Assembly: GCA_025174535.1 (NCBI GenBank)
Contig: JALBUN010000008.1
Coordinates: forward strand, 62,001-126,000
Length of the DNA stretch: 64,000 bases
Origin: Cantharellus purpuraceus
Lineage: Eukaryota > Basidiomycota > Agaricomycetes > Cantharellales > Hydnaceae
Direction: 5' to 3'
Positions 31,464 through 41,465 of the stretch are shown here, one piece after another. The translations under genes and the position numbers were made by a program. The notes below the pieces were generated by a model. That model was not told the DNA's origin. It saw only the letters and a list, made by a program, of their open reading frames with translations, and did not search any database. Within the stretch, counting starts at the first letter, position 1, and each line of letters opens with the position of its first letter.

Positions 31464-34114
31464 TTTGCACATTGTGGTCATGAACCTCTTTCTGAATGTG
31501 TATGTGTCTGGCAGCATTATCATGCAGCCTGTGTATTTGTTTAGATCATTCATCAACTCATGAATGGTCCTTTGACTCTGCATTACAGAGTTGAATTTAT
31601 TTGATGCATGATCATATGTCAGTGTGTGTAGAAACCTACACTGCAATCCTTGGATTGCAGTTTCCAGGGTCCAGTCTTGAACTGCCCTGTCATAATGTTC
31701 TACATTTCTGTAGAACCATTCCTGTGCCTCACCTTTAAGGTGAGTGCCTAAGTACAATAGCTGAAACTTTGTACTTGATGGTCCTAGGAGATTGTTCATC
31801 TTCAGCCATCATAGTATCCCTGCTACAAAGATCTTGAACTCCTTGAGATCTGCACCTCCTGAGTATTGCTCAGGGGGCAACACCTTCATGTCAGCTTTGG
31901 CAAGTACAGACTTCTCTGGGTCTGTATCTCTGTTATCAACTATGGCTACTCATACCATGCAAGTAATGCCATTGATAGGATCAATTGTGTCCGATTGATC
32001 CAGGATACCTTGGCCTTCCAAGGTCAATGGTGCAGATTGCTCCCTGTGATGGGGAGCATCCTCCTGAGATACCCATTGGGTATCTCGCTGCTCATGGTAG
32101 GTGTCTCCTGAGAGACTTGCCGCTCATATGTGCTAATAACTATTCAGCACATTTCATGACTGTTGGTTCAAGTTGACAGCAACATTGAGCTCCTGTTGAG
32201 GCTGCTGCTCCCTAAAGAGCTGGCTGAGCTCTTGTTCTGCATGTTTAGCTTGTCAAGAATTTATTCAAGGAATATTACAATCTATTGGAGCAAGAAGGGG
32301 GAGTTTTATGATAAGAAAAAGTTGTGAAAAGTTTGGGAATTTTTTGATTAAGGGATGAGGAGAAGGTGTTTTTCGATTTTATTTTGTGAGCCATCCTTTC
32401 GTTCTACGGGGGTGGCTACCACTCAAAAAGGGAGGTATTATGATGATTTTCATTCGTCATAAACCTCAAGTCAAACGGGTAAAAACTCCTTTCTCTGTAA
32501 AAAGTTTTTCCCCATGACATCACATATTATCAGTATCCACATCATTTCTTTTATCATATGTTTCAATCTTACTAAAAGGTTTTTTTTATCATGTGATTGT
32601 CAAATTGTATATTAACTACAACTGTGTACGAGTATCAATAAGGAGATTCACTATTCTTAATCCCTTCCAAGCTGCAAACAAACAGCTTGTGTCAACTTTC
32701 TGTCGTTCCTGGAATAACTCCTAAACGACCTATTCGATTGGAAATCTTTTGCATATCCTATTAGGATATTGCATCAACTATTTCTATCTCAAATTACGAA
32801 CGATTTGGATGATTACATCCATTTCTATTAAGCAAACACTTTTTCGAAGTGTTGCTATTCCCATTTCTGCTCAAATATTTTGCAGAAGTCCCAGTTCTTA
32901 ACCAAATATCCTGATATTTGGTAACATTACTCTACTAAACAACACCTTTCCATCGACCCCGCATATATCTGCATCCTTGCAGTAATTGCTCCCCTATTCA
33001 AAATCTACTTCGCCACCATCCCTCACCTTCATTTTATATTCACCCACAACCCCCTCCATATCTTTTCTTAACATAGCTTTCTGTTTAAGAGCTGATCTAT
33101 GTTTGCAAGAAGCCTCAGCTTCTCACTGTTTCCATAGCTCAATCTCTTGATCAAGCTCCATTGATCTAGATTGAGGAGTTTCCTCTTCAATCCATATCAG
33201 TAATCCTTGCCTTACAGGCATTATTGAATCTCTGATTGCCTCCATTGGGGGGATCTTGTTTCCTCTATCCAACTAATCATTCAGTTGGGCTCTCTCACTC
33301 TGGGGGGATCTGGACTCTCCAGATTCAGATTCTTGTCAGGAATCTGATCTTTGGTGACATGACTTGCATCACTCAGAGCTTTCTTGGAGCAATTTTAACA
33401 TCATTCTGAGCTCTGTGATTTGCTGCCCCATAGTGGTGGCAGCATGTTCTGCTACAGCAGCCATCTTGGCTGCCTGAGCACTAGCTTTGCTAATGCTCTT
33501 CATCTCATGCTGATTGCACATGATTTGCCCAGTCAATCTTGTGATTGACCTGTGGGTTTCATGCCACTCCATGCTGCATGACACCCTGGTAGAAGTATTG
33601 CTACTTCTACTTATGCTCATCTCTCAAGCACATCCCTTCCCTTTAGGAATATTGGAGGCAGTTCCCAGCTGTCTCCTTCTTTCTTTTCTTAGTAAAGAAC
33701 CACTTAATGAGGGGTTCTTGTTTGACAGATGATCTATTGTATGATCATCTGTGTGGTCTCACAACCATGATGACTCTCCCAGAGTCCCCTTTATGAGAAG
33801 TCCCTATGACTTCTCTAGGATCTAGCTCCCCTTCATGGGAGTTTCTACTGCTGGCTACATGCTGCCGTTCATTGTTTATGATGTCCTGGTCACTGCCAGA
33901 ATGACTTGCTCTGCTTCAAGTCATCATTATGATGACTCCTTCTCTTCTGCTTCTGTAGACTAACTAAGTTAGTCTACTAGTTGCTCACTTATGTGAGCAA
34001 CTGGGGGGGGTTTGTATATGTCTGTATACCAGCAACAGCCAGTTTTCTAGCACTGGCTAGAAAACTTCAATAAGAAGGAAGAATCAGCTGATTCTTTCTG
34101 TGGAAGTTCAAAAA
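31464..34114 (-). pseudogene. gag: Family-E gypsy gag (copy E2), pol deleted, split by a solo LTR
   Basis: Gag N-terminus (HETHRSITRLTGQIMCNQHE, 33620-33369) and capsid (LKGEAQEWFYRNVEHYD, 31799-31490) are present; right after RKRFMTTM the sequence jumps to the 3' LTR, so pol and ORF3 are lost. A solo LTR-D (32251-33073) interrupts the middle. The gag leader carries three hairpins in a row: 33955-33977 (11-bp arms around one base), AGTTGCTCA/TGAGCAACT (33979-34002) and AGTTTTCTAG/CTAGAAAACT (34041-34066). Confidence 0.85.
32251..33073. repeat. Solo LTR-D with 5-bp target duplication
   Basis: 823 bp, TGTCAAGAATT...TTTTCTTAACA, flanked by TAGCT at 32246-32250 and 33074-33078. Removing it restores the gag sequence seen in the other E copies. 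AT-rich and non-coding; contains a CCAAATATC-CT-GATATTTGG hairpin near 32915. No other copy in the window. Confidence 0.9.
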
Positions 34115-34131
34115 TGTGTATGTGTGACTTA

Positions 34132-35705
34132 CAGTGACTCAAAAAACGATTTCAATGTTTGCTTGTTTTGACTTTACAGTGCTATAACCTAACAAATAAA
34201 TCTGGTAAAATATCCAAAATATTACTGTATTTAGTAATGCATCTTATATTCAAGATATTTGTTGAATCATGTTGATCAGGTGTGATCTGACAGAGATATG
34301 GAAACATTAATGCAGTCATATCATTGAAATGGTTTTTTGGCTGACAGATTATAGATACTATTTCATACTTTGTATAGCCTCCTTTGGCTTCTATTGCAGC
34401 AGAAAGTCTTCTAGGCATACTCTCAATTAGTCCTTGACACACCTCTACCCCTATTTTTCCCCATTCCTCTTGTACTCTCTCTCAAAGTTCCAAAATTCCC
34501 TGAGGAGGTGTCTCATACTCTGCAAGCCTTCTCTTCAGATGATTCCATAGGTGTTCAATGGGATTAAGGTCTGGTGGTTGTGCAGGCCATGGGAGGACTT
34601 GGAAACCATGGTCTTTGAACCAGTCTTGAGCCTTTTTACAGGTGTGTTTTAGATCATTGTCCTGTTGAAAGATGATGCTACATGGAGTCTTGCCATAATA
34701 TGAAAGGCTGCTTTGGAGTTTATCCTCCAGAATCTTGATGTAAAGGTCTCCATCTATCCTCCCATCTATCTTGCATGCATCCCCAACTCCCTCCCACAGC
34801 ATACAGCCCCATATCATCAAGGATCCTCCTCCAAACTTCAGGGCCCTTCCACTAATTGGTCACTCAATCCCTCTCCTGCCTTTTTTCACACCCATTTCTT
34901 GCCATCTGACCAAATAACCTTCTTCCAGTCCTCCAAAGTCCAGTGCTGGTGACTTTTGGCAAAGTTTAGCCTCTCCTTCCTGTGATGGTGGATGAGCCCT
35001 GGCCTTTTCTTCTTCACCACAGCCTTCATTCCAACTCTCTTCAAGTCATTCCCCACTGTTTGTGTTGAGAGAGATTGGTTGATGACATCCTGAAGTGCTT
35101 TAGTGACCTGGACAGTATTTTCAGCTCTGCCAGAGCCAATAAGATGAAGAGCATGGTAAATATTAGTATCTGAAAGTTTGTTTGGAGGACCACCAGGAGA
35201 CTTTGGAAGGTAGGATGAGTGTTTAGAGCATAGTCTGGAGATAGTAGCATTGGATACACCAGTCTGTGATGAGATTTGATAGCCTGAGATGCCTGAATCA
35301 AGGAGGGAAAAGATATGAGTCTGTAGAGAGGGAGACAGGGGTTTCATGATAATATAGAGTAGATCAACAAGTTGTTATAGTCTATTTGGCTATTGTTCAA
35401 GAATCATGTGATATAAAGGAATCATTATATGCCAAATATGTCACAACAGGTACTGTCTGGCAGTCCACAAAAGCAGATTTTCAGTCACAGATCAGCTGGC
35501 CAAAAAACTATTTTGATATGACTGCATTAATGTTTCCATATCTCTATCAGATCACACCTGATCAACATGATTCAACAAATGTCTTGGATATAAGATGCAT
35601 TATGATATACAGTAATATTTTGGATATTTTTCCAGATTTATTTGTTAGGTTATAGCACTGTAAAGTCAAAACAAGCAAACATTGAAACAGTTTTTTGAGT
35701 CACTG
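34132..35705 (-). mobile_element. Tc1/mariner element with roughly 210-bp terminal inverted repeats
   Basis: 1574 bp flanked by TA (34130-34131, 35706-35707). Both ends start CAGTGACTCAAAAAAC and stay nearly identical for about 210 bp (34132-34343 against 35494-35705), with only scattered changes. It is inserted in the 5' LTR-E of copy E2 and is therefore younger than that element. The close match of its arms suggests a recent insertion, yet its transposase is broken. Confidence 0.93.
34370..35347 (-). pseudogene. Tc1-type transposase, inactivated
   Basis: Starts MKPLSPSLQTHIFSLLDSGI at 35347 with the N-terminal paired-like helices (GYQISSQTGVSNATISRL). The core keeps IIFQQDNDLKHTCKKA and PPDLNPIEHLWNHLKRRL, with 34 residues between Asp and Glu (DD34E of Tc1). 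Around VIWSDGKKWV about 12 residues are missing after the first Asp. Then comes a TGA in place of Trp (near 34880) and a frameshift near 34825; a further stop follows GILEL. Confidence 0.88.
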
Positions 35706-35963
35706 TAGTTCACACTGACACAGAATTCAACCAAAGTTTATTGGTTGTGCTATGTGCAACAGTGGTGTGGTTAAATCTAAGTTACTCTACTACATGTGGA
35801 CCCACACATATACTTGAGTCCACTGATTATATAATAACTGTATATGCACCCCATGGGTGCATATAGCTACCAAGAAGCAGCATTCCTTAAGGGAATGCTG
35901 TAGATATGAATACATACATATATATATAATATTTTACCATAAGTAAGTACCTAGGGTACTTAC

Positions 35964-36505
35964 GGCACTCCCTTGCTGAGCATTTATGTCACAATTATTG
36001 GAATGTGGAATGTATCCACATACCACAGTGCGTCAACATGATTGTAGTTAAGCATGCCGTGTTCCACTTGTTTCATCCACTACTATTCCACTGTTCCACA
36101 CTCCACACTGGTGACCATATATATAGTGGCCACCAGTCATTCCTTCCCCTCAGTCGTATTCTCTACATACTGACTGAGGTAAGGAATTAAGTCTTATTTA
36201 TTTACCAAGTTCACTCATGTACTATGTCATACAGATCTGTCTGTACAGGTACTTGGAATAAAGTCATATTTTCTACATACTGACTGAGATCTGTCTGTAC
36301 AGATTTTAACAATGATAAGCTCAATCATGACCTTGATCAAGATGCCACATTAGCAGTTGCCTCCTCCTCATCCATTCAGGTGGATGAGGATGTAATGATG
36401 ATGTTGGGGACAACTGAGAGTCATCCTCCTCCAGAACCATATGATCAAGATGATCATATAGACACTGACTCATCCAAACAGCTCCATAAGGAGCTATATG
36501 ATTAA
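35964..36505 (+). pseudogene. 3' end of family-E ORF3 (copy E3), split by a solo LTR
   Basis: Without the insert at 35996-36308 the frame reads SLAEHLCHNDKLNHDL ... SSSSIQVDEDV ... PPPEPYDQDDHIDTD ... LHKELYD and stops at 36503-36505. This matches the C-terminus of the ORF at 47997-48260 (minus). It is followed by a purine tract and LTR-E, so this is the 3' end of a plus-strand family-E element, head to head with copy E2. Confidence 0.75.
35996..36308. repeat. Solo LTR-G with 5-bp target duplication
   Basis: 313 bp, TATTGGAATGTGG...GTACAGATTTTA, flanked by ACAAT at 35991-35995 and 36309-36313. Its removal restores the ORF3 frame. TATATATAG near 36120 may be its TATA box. The start resembles copia LTRs (TGTTGGAAT) with one change. 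Confidence 0.75.
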
Positions 36506-36530
36506 TTAGTGAATGGGGTCATGCCTCATT

Positions 36531-36809
36531 CAAAATGGGGAGGGTGTAAGTTCCCTATGTACTTATGGTAAAATATTATAGATATATATGTTATCTACAG
36601 CATTCCCTTAAGGAATCTGCTTCTTGGTAGCTATATGTGCCCATGGGGTGCATATATACAGTTATTATATAATCAGTGGACCCAAGTATACATGTGGGTC
36701 CATGTGTAGTTAGACAGCTTAGATTTAACTACACCACTGTTGCACATAGCACAACCAATAAACCTTGGTTGAGTTTTGTGTCAGTGTGAACTAAGTCACA
36801 CTTCTTACA
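36531..36809 (+). repeat. Polypurine tract and 3' LTR-E (copy E3)
   Basis: CAAAATGGGGAGGG (36531-36544) leads into the 265-bp LTR TGTAAGTTCCC...CTTCTTACA (36545-36809). It contains hairpins such as GCATTCC/GGAATCTGC (imperfect) and CAACCAAGG/CCTTGGTTG. Confidence 0.85.
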
Positions 36810-36829
36810 GGGGAGGATGCACCAGTTTG

Positions 36830-37310
36830 GTGGTTGATGAAGCCATGGTTGGCTTATTTGGCCCTGCCTCCCCAGCCAATATTATGATGACCTCAGGGGT
36901 CCAGAGCTACATTGGCACATCCTAATTCCCTGGCTGACTAGTTGTCTCCACTCCAACCACCTCTACCTCAACCTCCATGACAGCCTCCAGTTTCTTTACT
37001 TGCTCTTCTACTTCTTTCAATCTCACTCCCTCCTCCTCCTTCCATCCCCATTCCTCCTCTTCCTCCCCCCATCTCCACTCCTCCTCCTCTTCCTCCCTTC
37101 ATTTTGCTCCTCTTCTTCCACCTTCCATCTTTGTTCCTCCTCCTTCCACTTCCATTTCTCTTCTTCCTCTTTCCACTTCCACTCCTCCTCCCTCTATCTC
37201 TCCACCTCCTTCCTCTTCCATTCCTCCTCCTCCTCCTTCCATCAGGCTAGGAGCAACTGCTCAATCTCAGCCACACTCATGTTAGCAAAGGGGTTTGACA
37301 TTGTTGAGGA
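36830..37310 (-). pseudogene. Family-B antisense gene, copy 3
   Basis: Starts MSNPFANMSVAEIEQLLLA near 37302, then a TGA, then Glu-rich W-K repeats that are still readable in the original frame for part of the tract (KWKWKEEEQRWKVEEEEQNE). Later stops and frame changes follow. The cysteine cluster is missing; the sequence ends near LTR-E at about 36815. The WKEEE frame here reveals the ancestral reading of the repeats in the other copies. Confidence 0.55.
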
Positions 37311-37332
37311 TAAGACCTCAACCTGTCCCCTC

Positions 37333-37340
37333 CTTTTATA
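37333..37340 (-). promoter_or_regulatory. TATA box of the family-B antisense gene, copy 3
   Basis: TATAAAAG on the minus strand, about 32 nt upstream of the ATG, as in the other two copies. Confidence 0.6.
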
Positions 37341-37444
37341 TGCCTCCAGACCTACCAGTATACAGTAACTCTGACTGCACCCAATCATCTCACCTATTCA
37401 GTTCATGGACAGGCCTCAAAGGCTCAGCCTTGACAGAGAGATAC

Positions 37445-37511
37445 TGTTATGACCACATTCATTAATGTCCAGATCCCTGTTCGATCTATGCAGATCCCCA
37501 TGCAAATGAAA
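37445..37511 (+). repeat. Start of a family-B 3' LTR, truncated
   Basis: TGTTATGACCACATTC... preceded by the tract GACAGAGAGATAC, as at 12155. Cut at 37511 by repeat A. Confidence 0.8.
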
Positions 37512-38693
37512 TCTACTGCAGCACAACTCCAGAAACAATTTGATGTTTGTACTTTGGTTACAATATGTTGTAATGGTCAATGCAGATGATGTGCAGGAAA
37601 GTAATACATTTCTTAGCAGTAGAGAATGAATATAACTTCCAGAGTCTAGAGTTCACAGACGCTTAGGGGTCCAGATATTCCAAAAAGAGGGGAATGCACT
37701 TAGAGGCTAGAGTAGGTGGATGAATCTGACCATCCAACCAGTGACACTCTGAAGTGGGTAACAGCAATGTGTGAAGTAGTCTAGCAACTGCTTCACATGA
37801 GTTCAAGATCCTAATGCTCTGCAAAGGCAGTACGCACTAGTAACTTAAACAAGAGCACTAATGACAGGACTATCAACAGACAATCTCACCCTGTAGATTT
37901 GTAGTCATGTGAGGCAGATACTACACTTGTGCCCAAAGCAGGACAATCAAATACAGTTACACAACTGTAAGTGACCCTTGAACTGGACAATCAACAGTTG
38001 CTGAGATATAGAGGATGACACTGTATGTCACTCTAGTCACACTGGTGTGCAAATGATAGGGTAGAAGGTTTTTATTTCAGAGGCAAAATGGCCTCCTTAT
38101 ATATTGTATTTACAGGAGCTGAATAATACTACTGGAAACTTCTACCTATTAATAGATGGAAACTACTGGAAGCCTGTGGAATATGAGAGAAAGGGGTGGA
38201 AGTTTCCTAGCCAATGAGCTGCTTGGATTTGCTCTGGCTCATGGCATGAGTCATGACAGGAGTCATAGTATGAGTCACCATTAGTCAAATAACTTGGGTA
38301 ATACTCCATTTCCCAGGACCATTGCACAGCTATGGGCAGGCACAGCTTCAATTGAACTCTCTACCAAAAATGGAGTCAGGAGATGCTGTGGTTGCCAAGA
38401 TATTGAGCATTTACGGGCAGTGGTGACCAGATTGGATCAGAGATTGAAATGAGTCATGTGATCAAAAATGAGTCAGTTGATCAGGTGACTCTGCTGACTT
38501 TGAAGCTGCTGACTCCTGCAAAGTTTTGTGGGTCTATGTGGGTCCAAAGCTTTGCCCAATAAGTTTGTGAACTCATTTCTGCATAGAAAATTCCCAAAAA
38601 ATGAAAAAATAGAACGACCCTAAATCAAGAGAAAGCAGCAAGTTTATGCTGATATTTTAAGGCCATGAAGCAAAGTTGTACAGTTTTGGGACA
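37512..38693 (-). repeat. Repeat A, copy 3 (inverted), inserted in the BCS1 gene
   Basis: Diverged reverse complement of copies 1 and 4. Its 5' terminus TGTCCCAAAACTG lies at 38693 and abuts a BCS1 exon (CTTGTTTAC before the junction). The other end is truncated at 37512, so no target duplication can be tested. Confidence 0.75.
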
Positions 38694-39376
38694 GTAAACA
38701 AGATCTGTTTCACACTCGCGTTTCACCTGTCAAGCAAGTGAGCGTTCAATGCCTCACCACAAAGGCGGCGATCAAGATATGTCGTTTGTAATCGCAAACC
38801 TGCATCCATGCTCCGCGATATCTAAACCAATGCGTGCTAGGTCCTGCAACAAGATTAAATATGGCTTCGGATTTTCCATTCGGGTGCTGCTGGTATGTTG
38901 TCTCAAGACTGAGTTCATGACTACGCATAAATCGAGACGCCGCGGATGCCCTATGCGCCTGCGCTTGCCATGCGAGAAACCATTCAAAAGCCTTGTCCTG
39001 ATTTGGAATTTCGAGGGTGACGAGCATTCTCCGACGGACTGCATGACTCAAGAAGCCAACAGAGCGTCTGAGAACGGCTAGACCTACTCCTACTCCCTAG
39101 GACGAGCATGTTTCAAACTCACTCGCTACTGAGTCAAATACTTCGCACCATTAAACCGAATCCAGCGGAGAAGTAAGGACTGCCGATTTTGTTTCATTAT
39201 GAGAGAAAATTCCAGGTGATGTCGTGTTCTTACTTCGAGCCAATGAGATTTTCCATAATTGTGCTTGAGTTATTGCGGGATACATCGGACTCTTGCATAA
39301 GGTGTGCCTCCTGCTTCCTTATGGAAGGCTCTTGTGTCTCAGGCGGTCCTGACCCACTAAATGGCATCGCAGCCAT
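38694..39376 (-). pseudogene. BCS1: BCS1-like AAA ATPase gene, 5' part only
   Basis: Exons 39376-39234, 39179-39149, 39096-38800 and the start of exon 4 (38726-38694) join in phase. The protein starts MAAMPFSGSGPPETQEPSIR and continues NPYFSAGFGLMGVGVGLAVL (membrane segment, residues 48-67). The BCS1 N-terminal domain follows: RMLVTLEIPNQDKAFEWFLA, SHELSLETTYQQH, FNLVAGPSTHWFRYRGAWMQ, VKRE. BCS1 is a mitochondrial inner-membrane chaperone for respiratory complex III; basidiomycetes carry many paralogues. After about 168 residues repeat A replaces the gene, so the AAA domain is absent. Splice sites are intact, so disruption may be fairly recent. Confidence 0.85.
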
Positions 39377-39880
39377 GGCTGGTGAATGCAGCAATTTTCT
39401 CCTTGCGCTTTGTAGTTCCGCTTGAAGTTGCAGATGAGTTCAACAGTACTACTGCGCCGTCCAACACTTCGAAAATCTCGGAATTGGGGTTTCCTCCGCC
39501 AATTCTGTTTCCCCTCAACTACTTGGTACTTCTTATAAATATGCGTATAATTTTTCAAAAAGGAATTCATAGTGCCTTGTACCTGTAATTTCCATGGTCA
39601 CATTCTGTACACATTCACCACCAATTAAAATGGACACTTTTATGGTGAGACTACGAATATTTACACTCGACAGAACCCCGAACACCCTTCGGATAGAGTT
39701 GGGGACGGTCACTTTTCCTCTTCCTATTCTTCAAGTTTTATCTTGTAACAGGTTCAGTGATGCGACGTGGAGTAGCACTTGGAGCAAATGAATACTAAGT
39801 ATGCTCCGAAACGAAAGCGAGGGACGTGATCAGGAAATGACATGCATTATTACAATGTCCACATTGCGTTATCACTATGT
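39377..39880. other. Intergenic between BCS1 remnant and a small gene
   Basis: No domain-bearing frame. It lies upstream of the BCS1 start and downstream of the small minus-strand gene, so it probably held the BCS1 promoter. Confidence 0.4.
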
Positions 39881-40401
39881 TTAGTCCAGCCAAGAATTTG
39901 TTGTTCCACGAGGTCCACGGATGCGACCGGGACGTGTGCTCTTCCTCTGCGCTCTCTTCTCTAACTCTCGCATGCGCCGCACCCTCAGGAACTGACTGAT
40001 CCTCCCATTCCTCTGAGGACTCAATATTGATTTCATCTCCTCACGTGTTATGACGCTGATTGGTCTGTCTACTTCAGACCTAGATCCACCGAATCATGAA
40101 ACAATACAGAGCATTAACCGCCAATTCCACCAATACAGATATCAACTCACTCAGCTGGGTATGAATACCAGGGCATGGGCTCGGTCGTCTCTGCAAGAGG
40201 GAAGTCGATAGTGACATATCGTGGTGGAATGACAAGCTGAGCGACGGTTCGAAAGAATGGCATGGTTTCGCAAATTCGAGCGGGTGACGAATCCACGATT
40301 AAAATTCTCCTTGGACTGTCGTGCATGAGACAACGAGATGAGGCACTATGGTACAGCAAGAATACGCCTGTTAGGTTTTGCATCCGCCAACTTGCAAACA
40401 T
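39881..40401 (-). CDS. Hypothetical protein, two exons, 144 aa
   Basis: Exon 40401-40151 (MFASWRMQNLTGVFLLYHSA ... IPPRYVTIDFPLAETTEPMP) splices by GTGAGT...GACAG to exon 40064-39881, which is strongly basic (REEMKSILSPQRNGRISQF, RVRRMRELEKRAQRKS) and ends TTNSWLD. Phases close at 145 codons. The basic tail would suit nucleic-acid binding or organelle import, but I do not recognise a family. The true start could lie in a further upstream exon. Confidence 0.4.
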
Positions 40402-40638
40402 ACATATATCCTAATCTACCTTTTTGTTAGCATTTTCGACATACTTTCCATATAAGACTCTTGACATAGGAGCTACAGAGCAACCATGGCTGAGACAAAA
40501 AGCGTTGTTAGGTGGCCACAGTGTTTCTCTTTTGTTCGGAGGTCCGCGGGGTTCGATCCATAGCCACCCATCAAAGCATCATGGCCTGTACAAGCTGTTG
40601 CTCCTGCTACGTACTGTTGAATCACGTCTGTATTACTA

Positions 40639-41137
40639 GGGCATATTTGGAACCAGCTTAAGCTGAAGACCCAGCTTTTTGATGTTCCGCCATAGTCCGA
40701 GGTGGAGCAACGGCCTGGACCGGCAGCTTGTCAAGCTGCTGAACGGCATGGCATCCCATCCATCATAAGTGTGACTTGCGATGGACAACCATGGCCGTGT
40801 TCATGAATGCCCTGACCACTACTGCTGTGCCTCCCGAATCACCTCTCCAGCTGTCAGAATCTTCTGCTTTGTGCCTGAGTTGGAAGCTGCGAAGAGTCAC
40901 GAACGAAGACACAAGGTTGTTCAGCGGCTGGGGATAAGGGAACCGAATAGTTATCAGGGTTATCGATCCTTTTCTCGTCCATGGTGGCTTCACATCGGCG
41001 AAGTAGTGAGGTTTGACACTCTTTTTGAACGGAGCTTCAAAGCGGCATGTGTGGAGCTTTACGAACGCTCCACTGTAGCTTTTCCTAAGGCTATCATAGC
41101 TAGCGAAGTTCGGCTAAAGTTGATTTCACATATGCCC
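40639..41137. mobile_element. MITE-2, copy 1 (499 bp)
   Basis: Flanked by TA (40637-40638, 41138-41139), with ends GGGCATATTTGG and, inverted, GGGCATATGTGA. The right arm is repeated in part at 61542-61680 (shared GCTACAGTGGAGCG and GCCGCTTTGAAGCTCCGTTC). No coding potential. CpG-richer than MITE-1. Confidence 0.7.
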
Positions 41138-41465
41138 TACTGAGCTACACACGTGCCCGGTCACTAATCATTATGTAAGATGTGGGAACGCACTTGAGGA
41201 TCCATCGATTTCTTAAGCAACCTCTGAAACCACAAAGAAATGAGCCAATCAGGCTGTGTTGCTTAATGTCTTTATTCGATGGACCGGGGAAATGAGCATG
41301 TGAAATATTTATCCTTATAAAGGATGGGATAATTGGACGGTCCGCAAACGAAGCTCGTTGAAAAGCGCCCAAAGCCATTAGCTTACTCATACCGACAGGG
41401 TTCTTGGTATATATGACGCAACGTCGAGAACACATGCAGCTTAGATTGAAAAACATCGCTCCCCC
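41138..41465. other. Upstream region of the NAD(P)-binding protein gene
   Basis: No frame. Follows the right end of MITE-2. TATATATGAC near 41409 could be a TATA element about 55 nt before the ATG. Confidence 0.35.

Larger units (their letters stand above)
34115..35963 (-). repeat. LTR-E, 5' LTR of copy E2, split by a Tc1 element
   Basis: The two parts 34115-34131 and 35706-35963 join at TGACT-TA-GTTCACAC to give a normal LTR-E of about 270 bp. The gag leader begins at 34114. The far end reads CTTACG instead of CTTACA. Confidence 0.85.

Noticed and set aside
40475..40575. Possible tRNA gene around GGTTCGATCC (40549-40558)
   Set aside because: The T-loop-like string is there, but the T stem does not pair and no D arm or anticodon arm of proper spacing can be drawn.
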